A stretch of 64,000 nucleotides of DNA from Deltaproteobacteria bacterium. Its GTDB lineage: Bacteria > Desulfobacterota > GWC2-55-46. Each line of letters begins with the position of its first letter. Positions within the stretch are counted from its first letter, which is position 1. This document shows, one piece after another, positions 50,223-59,090 of this stretch. Under the pieces are notes generated by a model. The model ran no database searches, had not been told where the DNA came from, and saw nothing but the letters and a program-made list of their open reading frames with translations. The position numbers and the translations under genes were made by a program. Location of the stretch: assembly GCA_020846435.1 (NCBI GenBank), contig JADLDY010000001.1:62001-126000 (forward strand). The letters run 5' to 3'.

Positions 50223-51584
50223 TCACTGTACTTCCGTAATCTCTTTTATCCCCTTGTACGCCGCCTCAACTATTTTTTTAAGCTCGCTTTTCTTGACGCT
50301 CAAGGGCGGCATTATGACGACAATGTCTCCGAGCGGCCTGAGTATGACCCCTGAGTCCCTCATGGAGAGGCACGCCCTGTATCCGACCCTTGATCTGGCG
50401 GGGAACGACTCTTTTGTTTTTTTGTCTTTGACGAGCTCGATGCCTGCTACAAGGCCGATTTGCCTCACCTCGCCGACATGGGGAAGGTCATCGAACCTTT
50501 CGAGGAGCTTCTTGAAAAGCTCTATCTTAGGCCCGAGCCCTTTGATCACCTTTTCTTTTTCAAAGATCTCGAGGCTGGCCAAAGCCGCAGCGCACCCGAG
50601 CGGGTTGCCGGTATATGTGTGGCCGTGGAAAAAGCTTTTGTACTCTTCATATCTGCCGAGAAAAGCCTTGTAGATCTTCTCTGTCGTGAGGGTCGCGGCA
50701 AGCGGCATGTATCCGCCGGTCAGTCCCTTGGCAAGACAGAGGAAATCCGGGGCAACATTTTCGACTTCGCACGCGAACATCCGTCCTGTCCTGCCGAAGC
50801 CGGTCGCCACTTCATCGGCGATGAGGAGCACGCCGTATTTCTTAGTTAGAGAGCGCACCGCTTTTAAAAACCCGGGAGGCGCGACTATCATGCCTGCCGC
50901 GCCCTGGAATACTGGCTCAATGATGCAGGCGGCAATCTCTCCAGAGTGCTTTTTCAGCATATCCTCGAACGCCTTGAGGCATTCTGTCTTGCAATCTGAA
51001 CTGTTCTTTCCGACAGGGCACCTGTAGCAATACGGGTAGGGGGCCCTGAACGCGCTGAAAAGAAGGGGCCTGTACTTTTTTACGAATATGTCTATCTCTC
51101 CCACGCTCATCGAGCCGAAGGTATCTCCGTGGTACGCTCCAGTGAAGGCGATGAACTTTCTTTTGCCTTCGAAGCCTTTTTGCTCCCAGTACTGGAAAGA
51201 CATCTTCAGGGCTATCTCTACGGCTGTCGAGCCGTTGTCGGAGAAAAAGACCCTTTTTAAGCCCTTCGGGGCTATTTTGATAAGCCTTTCGGCCAGCTCA
51301 ATCGATGGCGTATTCCCCAACCCCAGGAGCGTTGAATGGGCGATTTTGCCGAGCTGAGCCTTTATCGCCCGGTCTATCTCCGGCCTTCCGTGTCCGTGCA
51401 CATTGACCCAGAGGGAGGAGACTCCGTCAAGGTATCTATGTCCGTCCGTGTCGATGAGATAGCTGCCCTGGCCCTTATCGATAACCAGCGGGTCGGAATT
51501 CTCCCATTCCTTCATCTGGGTGAAGGGGTGCCACACATGGGCCTTGTCGAGCCTCTGGAGCTTTTTTGTCCTGTCAGACTTCAA
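50223..51584 (-). CDS. bioA: DAPA aminotransferase BioA
   Basis: Transfers an amino group from S-adenosylmethionine (or lysine in some species) to KAPA. The 453-residue class III aminotransferase starts with the BioA-type DKAHVWHPFTQMKEW and includes FTGAYHGDTFGSMSVGE, LLIADEVATGFGRTG and the PLP-Lys region LAKGLTGGYMPLAAT. It begins 5 bp after the bioC stop. Confidence 0.97.
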   Translation of the reverse strand: MKSDRTKKLQRLDKAHVWHPFTQMKEWENSDPLVIDKGQGSYLIDTDGHRYLDGVSSLWVNVHGHGRPEIDRAIKAQLGKIAHSTLLGLGNTPSIELAERLIKIAPKGLKRVFFSDNGSTAVEIALKMSFQYWEQKGFEGKRKFIAFTGAYHGDTFGSMSVGEIDIFVKKYRPLLFSAFRAPYPYCYRCPVGKNSSDCKTECLKAFEDMLKKHSGEIAACIIEPVFQGAAGMIVAPPGFLKAVRSLTKKYGVLLIADEVATGFGRTGRMFACEVENVAPDFLCLAKGLTGGYMPLAATLTTEKIYKAFLGRYEEYKSFFHGHTYTGNPLGCAAALASLEIFEKEKVIKGLGPKIELFKKLLERFDDLPHVGEVRQIGLVAGIELVKDKKTKESFPARSRVGYRACLSMRDSGVILRPLGDIVVIMPPLSVKKSELKKIVEAAYKGIKEITEVQ

Positions 51585-51589
51585 TTGTT

Positions 51590-52411
51590 TCAGACCTTTC
51601 TTAATCCCGCGATGATGAGAGCGTAGCTCGCTTCTATGCCGCCCTGAGGAGAGGGGAAGCGTTCGGCGTAGAGCCTTCCAGCCTCTTTCAGCCGCTTTCC
51701 GGGAGAGAGCCCTTTGCCGCGCTCCATGGCCGGGGCCGCGCCTATGTTCTTCAATGCCTTGAGGAGTTCGATGAAGCTGTTGTAGCGCCTCTTTATGATC
51801 CGCTCTTCGATGAAGACGGCTTCTAACCCCGATGCTTTGACCGCGCTCTCGATTGAGGCCCTGTCCTGAAATTCTATTTTGCCGTAGCTCTTATAGCACT
51901 CTCTCAGCTCCCAAAGCGTCAAAGGCGCGAGCGTGGAGAAGACGAAGAGGCCGCCGGGCTTCAGGACCCTCGCGGCTTCCCGCAGGGCCAGAGGAAGGTC
52001 GCCGGCCCACTGGAGCGCGAGAGAAGAGCCTATCGAATCGAAGACTCCTTCCCTGAAAGGAAGCGAGCAGCAGTCGGCCGCCGCAAGGAGTAATGCGTCC
52101 CCGTGCTTTTCTCTGGCCTTTCGCAGCATGTTTGTCGCTATGTCAGAAGCGCAGGCTTTTGTCCCTGCCACAGAAGAGCTGACAAGCCCCGCGAGAGCTC
52201 CCGTGCCGGAGCCGATGTCCAGGAAGAAGGACTTCTCAACGCTCTTTCCGGCTGAGGGCGCTTTCGCGACTGCGTGCGTCCTCTGGCCGAGCATCTGGAA
52301 GAGCCTCTTGAAGACCTCGAAGGCGACATCTTTCTGAAAGAGAGCAAACTCGTCGTAGGTAGCTGCGGCTTTTGAGAAAGACTTTTTTATCGTATCTCTG
52401 TCGGATGCCAT
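51590..52411 (-). CDS. bioC: Malonyl-ACP O-methyltransferase BioC
   Basis: Methylates malonyl-ACP so that fatty-acid enzymes can extend it to pimeloyl-ACP methyl ester. The 273-residue protein begins ASDRDTIKKSFSKAAATYDEFA, the characteristic BioC start, followed by the SAM site LDIGSGTGALAGL and IGSSLALQWAGDL. I chose the ATG at 52411, with GAGAG upstream; in-frame ATGs up to 52441 would add up to ten residues. It sits between bioH and bioA, with an 88-bp gap before it. Confidence 0.94.
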   Translation of the reverse strand: MASDRDTIKKSFSKAAATYDEFALFQKDVAFEVFKRLFQMLGQRTHAVAKAPSAGKSVEKSFFLDIGSGTGALAGLVSSSVAGTKACASDIATNMLRKAREKHGDALLLAAADCCSLPFREGVFDSIGSSLALQWAGDLPLALREAARVLKPGGLFVFSTLAPLTLWELRECYKSYGKIEFQDRASIESAVKASGLEAVFIEERIIKRRYNSFIELLKALKNIGAAPAMERGKGLSPGKRLKEAGRLYAERFPSPQGGIEASYALIIAGLRKV

Positions 52412-52499
52412 CAATCGTCTCTCAAACATCCTCTTCATCATCGAGGGGGATGGATTTGTAAAATTATTCGCGGCAAATCGCGGCGCAAGGCTTGTAAAA

Positions 52500-53288
52500 T
52501 TAAAGCCCCGCGAGAAAGTCCCGCAGTATCGTGTTGAACAGCTCAGGCCTTGTGATATGGGGCGCGTGCCCGGCGCTCTCGATTATCTCGAGTTTCGCGC
52601 CTTTTATTCTGCTGCCCATGTACTCGGCCGCGCCTATCGGGCAGATGGAATCCAGCCTTCCGTGCACAAGGAGGACAGGTATGTCGATTGCCTTGAGCTC
52701 TTCTCTCAGGTCTGTCATGTAAAGGGCTTCGAGCGCCTTTGTCATCTCTTCATACCTGAACGCAGGGAAGCAGCCCGGCACCGTGCCTTCGCAGGTGACA
52801 GGCCCGGGAAAGGCGTACCTGTCCGTCATCTTCATGGCAACGGAAGTCTTTTGTTCCTCTTCGGTGAAGTTCAGGCGATAGAACCTCTCGAGAGTCGGCG
52901 CAGGCTCCTTTTTCATGTCCATTATCATGCGCTTGACCAGAGCCTTTGACTGGCCCCAGGGGAAGTCCTCTTTTTCGACGAAGCAGGGGGTCGAGCCGAC
53001 GAGCACCAGAGCCTTGAAGCTCTCCTTGAAGTCGGAGAGTCCGTTTATCAGCGCCATTGAGCCGAGCGACCAGCCGACCCCTATGGCCTTTGTCCTGCCC
53101 AGGGGACGGAGCCCCTCCTTTATCTCTCTTATCGCCGGAAGGAGGCTTGGCTCATCCCACGGAAGCTGCCCCCCGTGGCCGGGCAGGTTGATGTTTATAG
53201 CGGTCTCGCTCAGGCCCCTTATGGCCTCTTCCCAGACCCACTTGTCGGTCGCCCATCCGTGGACAAATATGAGCGGCGTGTCAGCCAT
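52500..53288 (-). CDS. bioH: BioH-type pimeloyl-ACP methyl ester esterase
   Basis: 262-residue alpha/beta hydrolase with the oxyanion region FVHGWATDKWVWEE, nucleophile GWSLGS (Ser near 78), acid in VHGRLDSICP and His in ESAGHAPHI. GWSLG is typical of BioH. It would remove the methyl group that BioC adds, releasing pimeloyl-ACP for BioF. Overlap with bioF by 8 bp and the presence of bioC support the role. Other esterases (BioG, BioV) are the alternative by function, but the fold and motifs fit BioH better. Confidence 0.88.
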   Translation of the reverse strand: MADTPLIFVHGWATDKWVWEEAIRGLSETAININLPGHGGQLPWDEPSLLPAIREIKEGLRPLGRTKAIGVGWSLGSMALINGLSDFKESFKALVLVGSTPCFVEKEDFPWGQSKALVKRMIMDMKKEPAPTLERFYRLNFTEEEQKTSVAMKMTDRYAFPGPVTCEGTVPGCFPAFRYEEMTKALEALYMTDLREELKAIDIPVLLVHGRLDSICPIGAAEYMGSRIKGAKLEIIESAGHAPHITRPELFNTILRDFLAGL

Positions 53289-54438
53289 TCAATGCCTCCT
53301 TGAAAGCTGACAGGGCAAATTCCAGCTCTTCTTTTGAGTGTGCCGCGGTGACGGTCACACGCAGCCTCGAAGTCCCCTCAGGCACGGTCGGCGGCCTTAT
53401 GCCCTGCACGAAGACGCCGTGTTCGAGGAGCCTTCTGGAGGCTTCCATTGTCCGGTGGCTCTCGCCTGTTTTTACCTGGATAATGGGCGTTACGCTTTCC
53501 ATCGTGTCGAAGCCGGCCTCTTTGAGCCCCTTGGTGATAGTTGAAGTATTGTCCCAGAGTTTTTCTATAAGTTTTGGATTATCTTCGATAATATCTATGG
53601 CCTTTGTTGCAGCGGCGCACGCTGACGGCGGCAGGGCCGTCGTGTAGATAAACGGCCGTGCCTTTGATATGAGGAGGTCGATTATCTCCTGCCCGGCCGT
53701 CACGAACGCCCCGAAAGAGCCCAGGGCCTTGCCGAGCGTGCCCATCTGTATGATAGATGGGTGGTCTTTGATCCCGAAGTGCTCAAGGCTCCCTCTGCCG
53801 GATTTTCCCAGGACGCCGGTCGCGTGCGCGTCGTCTATGACGAGGACAGCGTTGTATCTTTCAAGGAGACTGGCGATCTCCGGCAGGGGGGCTATTGTGC
53901 CGTCCATGCTGAAGACGCTGTCTGTCACGATAAGCTTTTTTTTCGCTCTCGAAGCCTTGAGCAGGTCTTCGAGTGCACTGGTGTCCCTGTTGGCGTATCT
54001 CTTGACCTTTGCGCGGCTCAGCACGCAGGCGTCGACTATCGAAGCGTGGTTGAGCCTGTCTGAGAAGACTTCCGTCGACCTGTCGGCCAGCGTGCAGATG
54101 AGTCCGAGGTTCGCGTTGTAGCCGGAGTTGAAGAGGAGCGCGCAGGGAGCTTTCTTGAACTCCCTTATGCGCTCTTCCAGTATGACATGGGGCTCCATGT
54201 TGCCGGATACGAGGCGGGATGCTCCGGCCCCTGTTCCCCATTTTTCAATCGCCTTTATGGCCGCCTCTTTCACGAGCGGGTGGCCCGCGAGCCCCAGATA
54301 GTCATTGGAGCACATGAGCACGACTTCATGGCCGTTCATGGTGACCTTCGGTCCCTGAGGGCCCTGTATAAGCCTTAAGGTCCTCTTTAAGCCAAGTGTT
54401 GTAAGTCTTGATATCTCTTCGAGTATTTCTTCTCGCAT
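53281..54438 (-). CDS. bioF: KAPA synthase BioF
   Basis: PLP enzyme joining pimeloyl-ACP and alanine. The 385-residue protein has MCSNDYLGLAGHP, ALLFNSGYNANLG, VTDSVFSMDGT, VIDDAHATGVLG and the PLP-Lys in GTLGKALGSFG, all family hallmarks. It starts 2 bp after the bioB stop and overlaps bioH. Confidence 0.97.
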   Translation of the reverse strand: MREEILEEISRLTTLGLKRTLRLIQGPQGPKVTMNGHEVVLMCSNDYLGLAGHPLVKEAAIKAIEKWGTGAGASRLVSGNMEPHVILEERIREFKKAPCALLFNSGYNANLGLICTLADRSTEVFSDRLNHASIVDACVLSRAKVKRYANRDTSALEDLLKASRAKKKLIVTDSVFSMDGTIAPLPEIASLLERYNAVLVIDDAHATGVLGKSGRGSLEHFGIKDHPSIIQMGTLGKALGSFGAFVTAGQEIIDLLISKARPFIYTTALPPSACAAATKAIDIIEDNPKLIEKLWDNTSTITKGLKEAGFDTMESVTPIIQVKTGESHRTMEASRRLLEHGVFVQGIRPPTVPEGTSRLRVTVTAAHSKEELEFALSAFKEALNG

Positions 54439-54440
54439 CT

Positions 54441-55430
54441 TTATTTGTAGCCCCTGGGTCTCAAGCCCAGGTCAGCGAGCATCCTGAGGTCGTCATTCGG
54501 CTCTCTGCCAGGCGTGGTGAGGTAGTTGCCTATCATCATGCCGTTCGCGCCTGCGGCGAATATGAGCGGCTGGAGGTCGCGCAGGTTTGTCTGCCTGCCC
54601 CCGCATATGACTATATCGGTCTTCGGGAGCATGAGGCGGCCCAAGGCGATTATTTTCAGGCATTCCAGCGGCGTGAGGTTCTGCGCTTTTTCGAGCGGGG
54701 TGCCTGGCCTGGGGTTCAAAAAGTTTATTGGGACGGAATCCGCCCCAAGCTCTTTGAGCGTGGCAAAGAGCTCGACCCGTACATCCCAGCCCTCGCCGAG
54801 TCCGAATATGCCGCCGGAGCAGACATGGAAGCCGAGCTCTTTGGCGGTCCTTACGACCTCGACATCTCGGTCGTACTCATGGGTCGTGCAGATGTTAGGG
54901 AAAAAGCTCCTGCCTGTCTCGAGGTTGTGATGATAGCTCTCGAGTCCGCTATCTTTGAGTTTCTTCAAGGTCTCGCGGTTGAGTATGCCGAGGGAAGCGC
55001 ATCTTTCCATCTCGACGCTCTCTTTCATCGAGGCCAGGGCCGAAGTCAAGGCGGCTATGTCCCGCTCCTTTTCAATGGCCGTGCCGCTGGTGACGATCGA
55101 GAACTCCCTTGCACCGAAGGCCGCCGCTTCTCTGGCCGCGCCGACGATCTTAGCCGGCTCTGACATCGGGTATTCGGTGACGCCTGTCGAGTATTTGACC
55201 GACTGGGCGCAAAATGAGCAGTCTTCCTTGCAAAGGCCGCTCTTGGCGTTGACGATGGAGCAGAGGTTTACCTCGACCCCGAGATGACGCCTCCTTACCT
55301 GCTCGGAGACAGCGAGGAGTTCGTATATAGACTCTTCAGGGATCGCCGCGAGCTTCAAGGCTTCGAGTGGGGAGAGCCCCTCGCCTGAGAGCCCCTTTTC
55401 AAGGGCGAGAGTGAGAATGTCATTGTTCAT
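54441..55430 (-). CDS. bioB: Biotin synthase BioB
   Basis: Radical SAM enzyme inserting sulfur into dethiobiotin. The cluster motif appears in SGLCKEDCSFCAQS (Cys-x3-Cys-x2-Cys). Further conserved stretches are YHHNLETGRSFF and FLNPRPGTPLE. At 329 residues from ATG 55430 it is full length; the 30 codons open upstream overlap the operator and are not coding. It is the first gene of the biotin operon, 30 nt after the predicted transcription start. Confidence 0.97.
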   Translation of the reverse strand: MNNDILTLALEKGLSGEGLSPLEALKLAAIPEESIYELLAVSEQVRRRHLGVEVNLCSIVNAKSGLCKEDCSFCAQSVKYSTGVTEYPMSEPAKIVGAAREAAAFGAREFSIVTSGTAIEKERDIAALTSALASMKESVEMERCASLGILNRETLKKLKDSGLESYHHNLETGRSFFPNICTTHEYDRDVEVVRTAKELGFHVCSGGIFGLGEGWDVRVELFATLKELGADSVPINFLNPRPGTPLEKAQNLTPLECLKIIALGRLMLPKTDIVICGGRQTNLRDLQPLIFAAGANGMMIGNYLTTPGREPNDDLRMLADLGLRPRGYK

Positions 55431-55466
55431 GTTTATCCGCCTGTTATCGCTTTTTTCAACAGTTTT

Positions 55467-55495
55467 AAATAACACGGGGAAGCCTTGATTGTCAA
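55467..55495 (-). promoter_or_regulatory. Promoter of the biotin operon
   Basis: On the minus strand TTGACA (55495-55490) and TTATTT (55472-55467) are 17 bp apart. The -35 lies inside a half-site of the BirA operator, so repressor binding would block RNA polymerase. Confidence 0.65.
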
Positions 55496-55520
55496 CCTGA
55501 ATGTAATGTCCGGTTGACAA
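55489..55520. promoter_or_regulatory. BirA operator upstream of bioB
   Basis: TTGTCAACC, a 14-bp spacer, then GGTTGACAA: two perfect inverted 9-bp half-sites with the spacing described for bacterial BirA boxes (TTGTnAACC-N14/15-GGTTnACAA). It implies a BirA with an N-terminal DNA-binding domain elsewhere in the genome, repressing bioB-F-H-C-A when biotin is plentiful. Confidence 0.92.
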
Positions 55521-55536
55521 GCTGGCAAGGGGTGGG

Positions 55537-56028
55537 TCAGCCGAGGGGCGTCAGCTTTTCAAAAGACGCCTTGAGCCCGAGCCTTCTGGAGAGTTTCTTC
55601 AAACCGGCCCGTATGGATGCTGTATTCCCGGGGCACCATGCCTGGAGAGCGACGACGCTCATCGCGCCGAGAGATTTTGACTCTATCTCCGTTATCTCGG
55701 CCCCTTCTGATGAGACCATCTCTGAAAGGAGGCGCAGGGTATCAGGCCTTCCGGCGCCGTAGAGCGTTATCTGTATGTTGCCGGGCGCTCCAGTGTCTGC
55801 TTCCGTGATCTGCCCTGACTTTATCATGACGGATGAGCCTTTGAACTCTTTCATCGTCTTTGAGAGGCCGGTCCTCCTGCCGAGCACGAGGATCGTCGCG
55901 GCAAACCCCTTGCCGAACGAGGTGAGGAGGCACGAGTCTACCGCGCAGCCGTTCTCGCTGAGAGAGGCGAATATCTCGCGGATCACCCCCCGTTCAGGTC
56001 CAAAGGCAACAAGGGCATACCTTTTCAT
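55537..56028 (-). CDS. Double ACT-domain protein, GcvR-like
   Basis: 163 residues comprising two ACT domains (about 1-75 and 85-155): YALVAFGPERGVIREIFASL, and IQITLYGAGRPDTLRLLSEM. The arrangement matches glycine-cleavage-regulator (GcvR)-type proteins, which sense an amino acid and act through partner proteins. No gcv genes are in the window. It reads toward the BirA box from the other side of bioB and ends 16 bp from it, but is on the same strand, so read-through into bioB is conceivable. Confidence 0.82.
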   Translation of the reverse strand: MKRYALVAFGPERGVIREIFASLSENGCAVDSCLLTSFGKGFAATILVLGRRTGLSKTMKEFKGSSVMIKSGQITEADTGAPGNIQITLYGAGRPDTLRLLSEMVSSEGAEITEIESKSLGAMSVVALQAWCPGNTASIRAGLKKLSRRLGLKASFEKLTPLG

Positions 56029-56398
56029 AGCGTCTCCTTCCTTTCATTGGAAAAGCCATTCGGGCTCAATTGGTGTTATGCCGGGAGGTTTTTTCTGGTT
56101 TGTTCTTTCGAGTGAGAACGCGTTCAAGGCTTGATTCTGTCCTCGATGCCGCGGACAGGAGGTTTGCCTGTGGAAGAGGAGAGCGCTCTTTGGTCCTGAG
56201 GTTTCCCGCGATCTGACCGGGGGGTGATGTATGCGCGCCCCTTGGCCTATTGTTCTCCTCGGCGGGGCGAACGGGCCGTGACTTTTGTCACGCTTGCGCT
56301 TTTTTTCGTCTGAAAAGGCTCATTTTCATCCTTTTGACATGCCGGGAACGATGACGGCGCCCTGCGGGTTCAGGCCATGGGGTTGACGGGAAGGCTCG
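56029..56398. other. 370-bp gene-free region upstream of the ACT gene
   Basis: No ORF with credible features is visible. It contains a GTGA-N6-TCAC palindrome at 56278-56291 followed by GCTTGCGCTTTTTTTCG, which looks like a short hairpin with a T run, and otherwise G+C-rich sequence without known motifs. Confidence 0.5.
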
Positions 56399-57727
56399 TC
56401 ACTTCTTTTCTTTCTTCTCAGCCCTCTCTTTCATCATTTTGGCTATCTGTGCGTCATAGCCCCTGTCCGTGGGTTTGTAGTATCTCCGGGACTTCAGTTC
56501 GTCAGGCAAATAGTCCTGCTCAGCTACCGCGTCCTTGAAGTTGTGCGGGTACTTGTACCCCTTGCCGTAGCCGAGCCCCTTCATCAGTTTCGTCGGAGCG
56601 TTCCTTATGTGGAGCGGAACTCTGAGCGCGCCGTGTTTTTTAACATCGTCAGCGGCCTCTAGGTACGCCATGTACGAGGCGTTGGATTTTGCCGCGGTCG
56701 CCAGATAGCAGACCCCCTGCGCCAGAGGTATCCACCCCTCAGGCATGCCTATGAAATCGACCGAGTCCTTCACCGCGTTGGCGACCATTATGGCCCTCGG
56801 GTCGGCGTTCCCGATGTCTTCGGAAGCGAATATGACCATGCGCCGCGCTATGAAAAGAGGGTCTTCTCCGGCTTCTATCATGCGGGCGAGCCAGTAGAGC
56901 GCTCCGTCAGGGTCGCTCCCGCGCATGGACTTTATGAAGGCCGAGATGACGTTGTAATGCTCTTCGTCAGACTTGTCGTACAGGAGCATTTTTTTCTGCA
57001 TGGCCTCTGTCGCGGCCTCGAGCGTTATATGCTTTACCCCGTCGGCGCCCGGCTCGGTTATCATGAAGGCCGCTTCCAGTGAGTTCAGCGCGCTCCTCGC
57101 GTCCCCGGCAGAGCTGTCCGCGATGAAGCCCAACGCCTCTTCCGTGACCTCGGCCTTCATGTTGCCGAGTCCCCGTTCTTTATCCGAGAGGGCGTCGTTC
57201 AATATCTTTTTAATCGATTCGTCCGAGAGGGCTTCGAGCACCAATACCTTGCACCTTGAAAGGAGCGGCGCGTTGATCTCGAAGGAGGGGTTTTCAGTGG
57301 TAGCTCCTATGAGCGTTATCGTGCCGTCTTCAACGCTGTGCAAAAAGGCGTCCTGCTGGCTCTTGTTGAACCTGTGTATCTCGTCGACGAACAGGACGGT
57401 CTTCCTGCCCCGCTGGAGGCTGTCTCTGGCCGCCTTTATTACCTCCCTTATCTCCTTGACCCCTGAGAGGACGGCCGAGAACTCGACGAAGTCGGCCTTC
57501 GACGCTTCGGCCACGATCCGGGCGAGAGTGGTCTTGCCGGTACCCGGAGGGCCCCATAGTATGAGGGAGGGGAGTTCGCCCCTTTTTATGACCCTGTCGA
57601 GGATTCTGCCTTCTCCGACAAGGTGTTCCTGCCCTATGAAGCCTTTAAGGGCCGAAGGCCTCATCCTCTCCGCGAGAGGGGCGTTCTTCATCTCTTTCGG
57701 GCTCTTGCCGAAAAGGTCCATTTCCAT
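56399..57727 (-). CDS. rarA: Replication-associated recombination ATPase RarA (MgsA)
   Basis: AAA+ clamp-loader-like ATPase that acts at stalled replication forks. Motifs are LAERMRPSALKGFIGQEHL near the start, Walker [14 protein letters not shown], Walker B FVDEIHRFNKSQQD, sensor region GATTENPSFEINAPLLSR, and the C-terminal tetramerisation part with KYPHNFKDAV. About 442 residues is normal. I chose the ATG at 57727 because GAGGAG lies 7 bases upstream; the ATG at 57733 is too close to it. Confidence 0.95.
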   Translation of the reverse strand: MEMDLFGKSPKEMKNAPLAERMRPSALKGFIGQEHLVGEGRILDRVIKRGELPSLILWGPPGTGKTTLARIVAEASKADFVEFSAVLSGVKEIREVIKAARDSLQRGRKTVLFVDEIHRFNKSQQDAFLHSVEDGTITLIGATTENPSFEINAPLLSRCKVLVLEALSDESIKKILNDALSDKERGLGNMKAEVTEEALGFIADSSAGDARSALNSLEAAFMITEPGADGVKHITLEAATEAMQKKMLLYDKSDEEHYNVISAFIKSMRGSDPDGALYWLARMIEAGEDPLFIARRMVIFASEDIGNADPRAIMVANAVKDSVDFIGMPEGWIPLAQGVCYLATAAKSNASYMAYLEAADDVKKHGALRVPLHIRNAPTKLMKGLGYGKGYKYPHNFKDAVAEQDYLPDELKSRRYYKPTDRGYDAQIAKMMKERAEKKEKK

Positions 57728-57808
57728 GATCATTCTCCTCTTCGGGCAATTCTACTATACGGGCCTGTGAAATGGAAGCAAGGGGCAGGCCTTTCGGCCT
57801 CAAACGGG

Positions 57809-57838
57809 TTGACACTGTAAATCCAGATGGGTTAGCAT
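57809..57838 (+). promoter_or_regulatory. Promoter of the nadD operon
   Basis: TTGACA at 57809-57814 and TAGCAT at 57833-57838 are 18 bp apart, about 30 bp before the nadD ATG. Confidence 0.6.
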
Positions 57839-57869
57839 ATCTTTTTTACTCCATTCTGAAGGGTGCCGG

Positions 57870-58514
57870 ATGCGCGTTGCTGTATTTGGAGGGACTTTCA
57901 ACCCGGTGCATTACGGCCATCTCCGGCTTGCCGAAGAGGTGAGGGATGCCTGTGGCCTTGACACGGTCATCTTCATGCCGACTTTCCTTACGCCCCACAA
58001 ACAAAACGAACCGCAGACGCCCGCCAGAGTGCGCCTCGAGCTTGTCCGCCGCGCAATCTCGGATAATCCCAGCTTTTCGGTCTCCAGCCTTGAGATAGAG
58101 CGCGAAGGCAGGTCTTTTACGATAGACACTGTAAGAGAGCTCCTGAAGGAGCCTGATACGCGAGTCTCCCTAATCATGGGGAGCGATTCCTTCAACGACA
58201 TAGCACAGTGGCATGAATACGAAGAGCTCATCCGTCTTTCAAGCTTCATCGTCGTGCCGAGGCCCGGTTATCCGGTAAGGAAGCCCGAGGAGGTGCTGAA
58301 GGTTGAACTGGCCTCCAAGTTCTGGTATGATTCCCTGTCCGGCGCGTATGTCAATTCCAGCGGGAATTCTATCACTTACCTCGCTACGACGCCCATTGAC
58401 ATATCCTCTTCAGATATAAGGGAGCGGGTTGGGGCCGGGAGAAGCGTAAGGTATCTCCTTCCCGACAGCGTCATAGAGTTCATCCAGGAGCAGTGCATAT
58501 ACGGGCGGCCCTGA
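57870..58514 (+). CDS. nadD: Nicotinate-nucleotide adenylyltransferase
   Basis: Adenylates nicotinate mononucleotide in NAD synthesis. The 214-residue protein starts RVAVFGGTFNPVHYGHLRLA with the (T/H)xGH nucleotide motif HYGH, and ends with ISSSDIRERVGAGRSVRYLLP, the second signature. It heads the nadD-rsfS-rlmH order shared by many bacteria. Confidence 0.97.
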   Translation: MRVAVFGGTFNPVHYGHLRLAEEVRDACGLDTVIFMPTFLTPHKQNEPQTPARVRLELVRRAISDNPSFSVSSLEIEREGRSFTIDTVRELLKEPDTRVSLIMGSDSFNDIAQWHEYEELIRLSSFIVVPRPGYPVRKPEEVLKVELASKFWYDSLSGAYVNSSGNSITYLATTPIDISSSDIRERVGAGRSVRYLLPDSVIEFIQEQCIYGRP

Positions 58515-58521
58515 AAAAAGC

Positions 58522-59085
58522 ATGACAAGGAGCATTCAACTGGAACCGAAGAAAATGGCTCTCGAGATAGCCAAACTGGCGCTCGACAAGAAGGCCGAAA
58601 AAGTCGTCATACTCAACATCAAGAAACTCTCCGCAATAGCGGACTACCTGCTCATATGCAGCGCCGACTCTGAACGGCAGGTGCAGGCCATAGCCGACTC
58701 CATCGAGGACGGCTTGAGGAAAAAAGGCGAGAGGCCGCTCGGCATCGAGGGCGTCACGGAAGGCAGGTGGGCGCTCATCGACTATGTCGACGTCGTGGTC
58801 CACATATTCCTCGACCGGGTGCGCTCGTTCTACGACCTCGAAGGGCTCTGGGCGGAAGCCCCGGTCACCGAGGTGAAGGACAAGGCCGCCGCTATTCTCA
58901 AGGAAGCCTCCGATAAGGCAAAAGCCGCCGCTGTGAAGGCTCCTAAAAAGGCCGCCGTAGCGAAGGCCGCGAAAAAGCCAGCCGTTAAAAAGGCCACGAA
59001 AAAAACTTCCGCGGCGAAGGCTCCTGAAAAGGCCGCTGTCACCAAGGCCAAACCAGCGGCCGGGAAAAAGAAGAAGAGCGAGTAG
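58522..59085 (+). CDS. rsfS: Ribosomal silencing factor RsfS with lysine/alanine-rich tail
   Basis: Binds L14 and prevents subunit joining in starvation. Residues ~10-115 form the RsfS/Iojap domain: KVVILNIKKLSAIADYLLICS and EGRWALIDYVDVVVHIF, with DYLLICSADS and WALIDYVDVVVHI as strong markers. Residues ~125-187 are an unusual basic tail of repeated AxKAPKKAA, KKPAVKKA and KPAAGKKKK units, similar in character to histone H1 or HU-like extensions. The typical family length is ~105-120 residues; the tail adds over 60. It probably binds rRNA or nucleic acid, by inference from charge. Confidence 0.93.
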   Translation: MTRSIQLEPKKMALEIAKLALDKKAEKVVILNIKKLSAIADYLLICSADSERQVQAIADSIEDGLRKKGERPLGIEGVTEGRWALIDYVDVVVHIFLDRVRSFYDLEGLWAEAPVTEVKDKAAAILKEASDKAKAAAVKAPKKAAVAKAAKKPAVKKATKKTSAAKAPEKAAVTKAKPAAGKKKKSE

Positions 59086-59090
59086 CGCCG

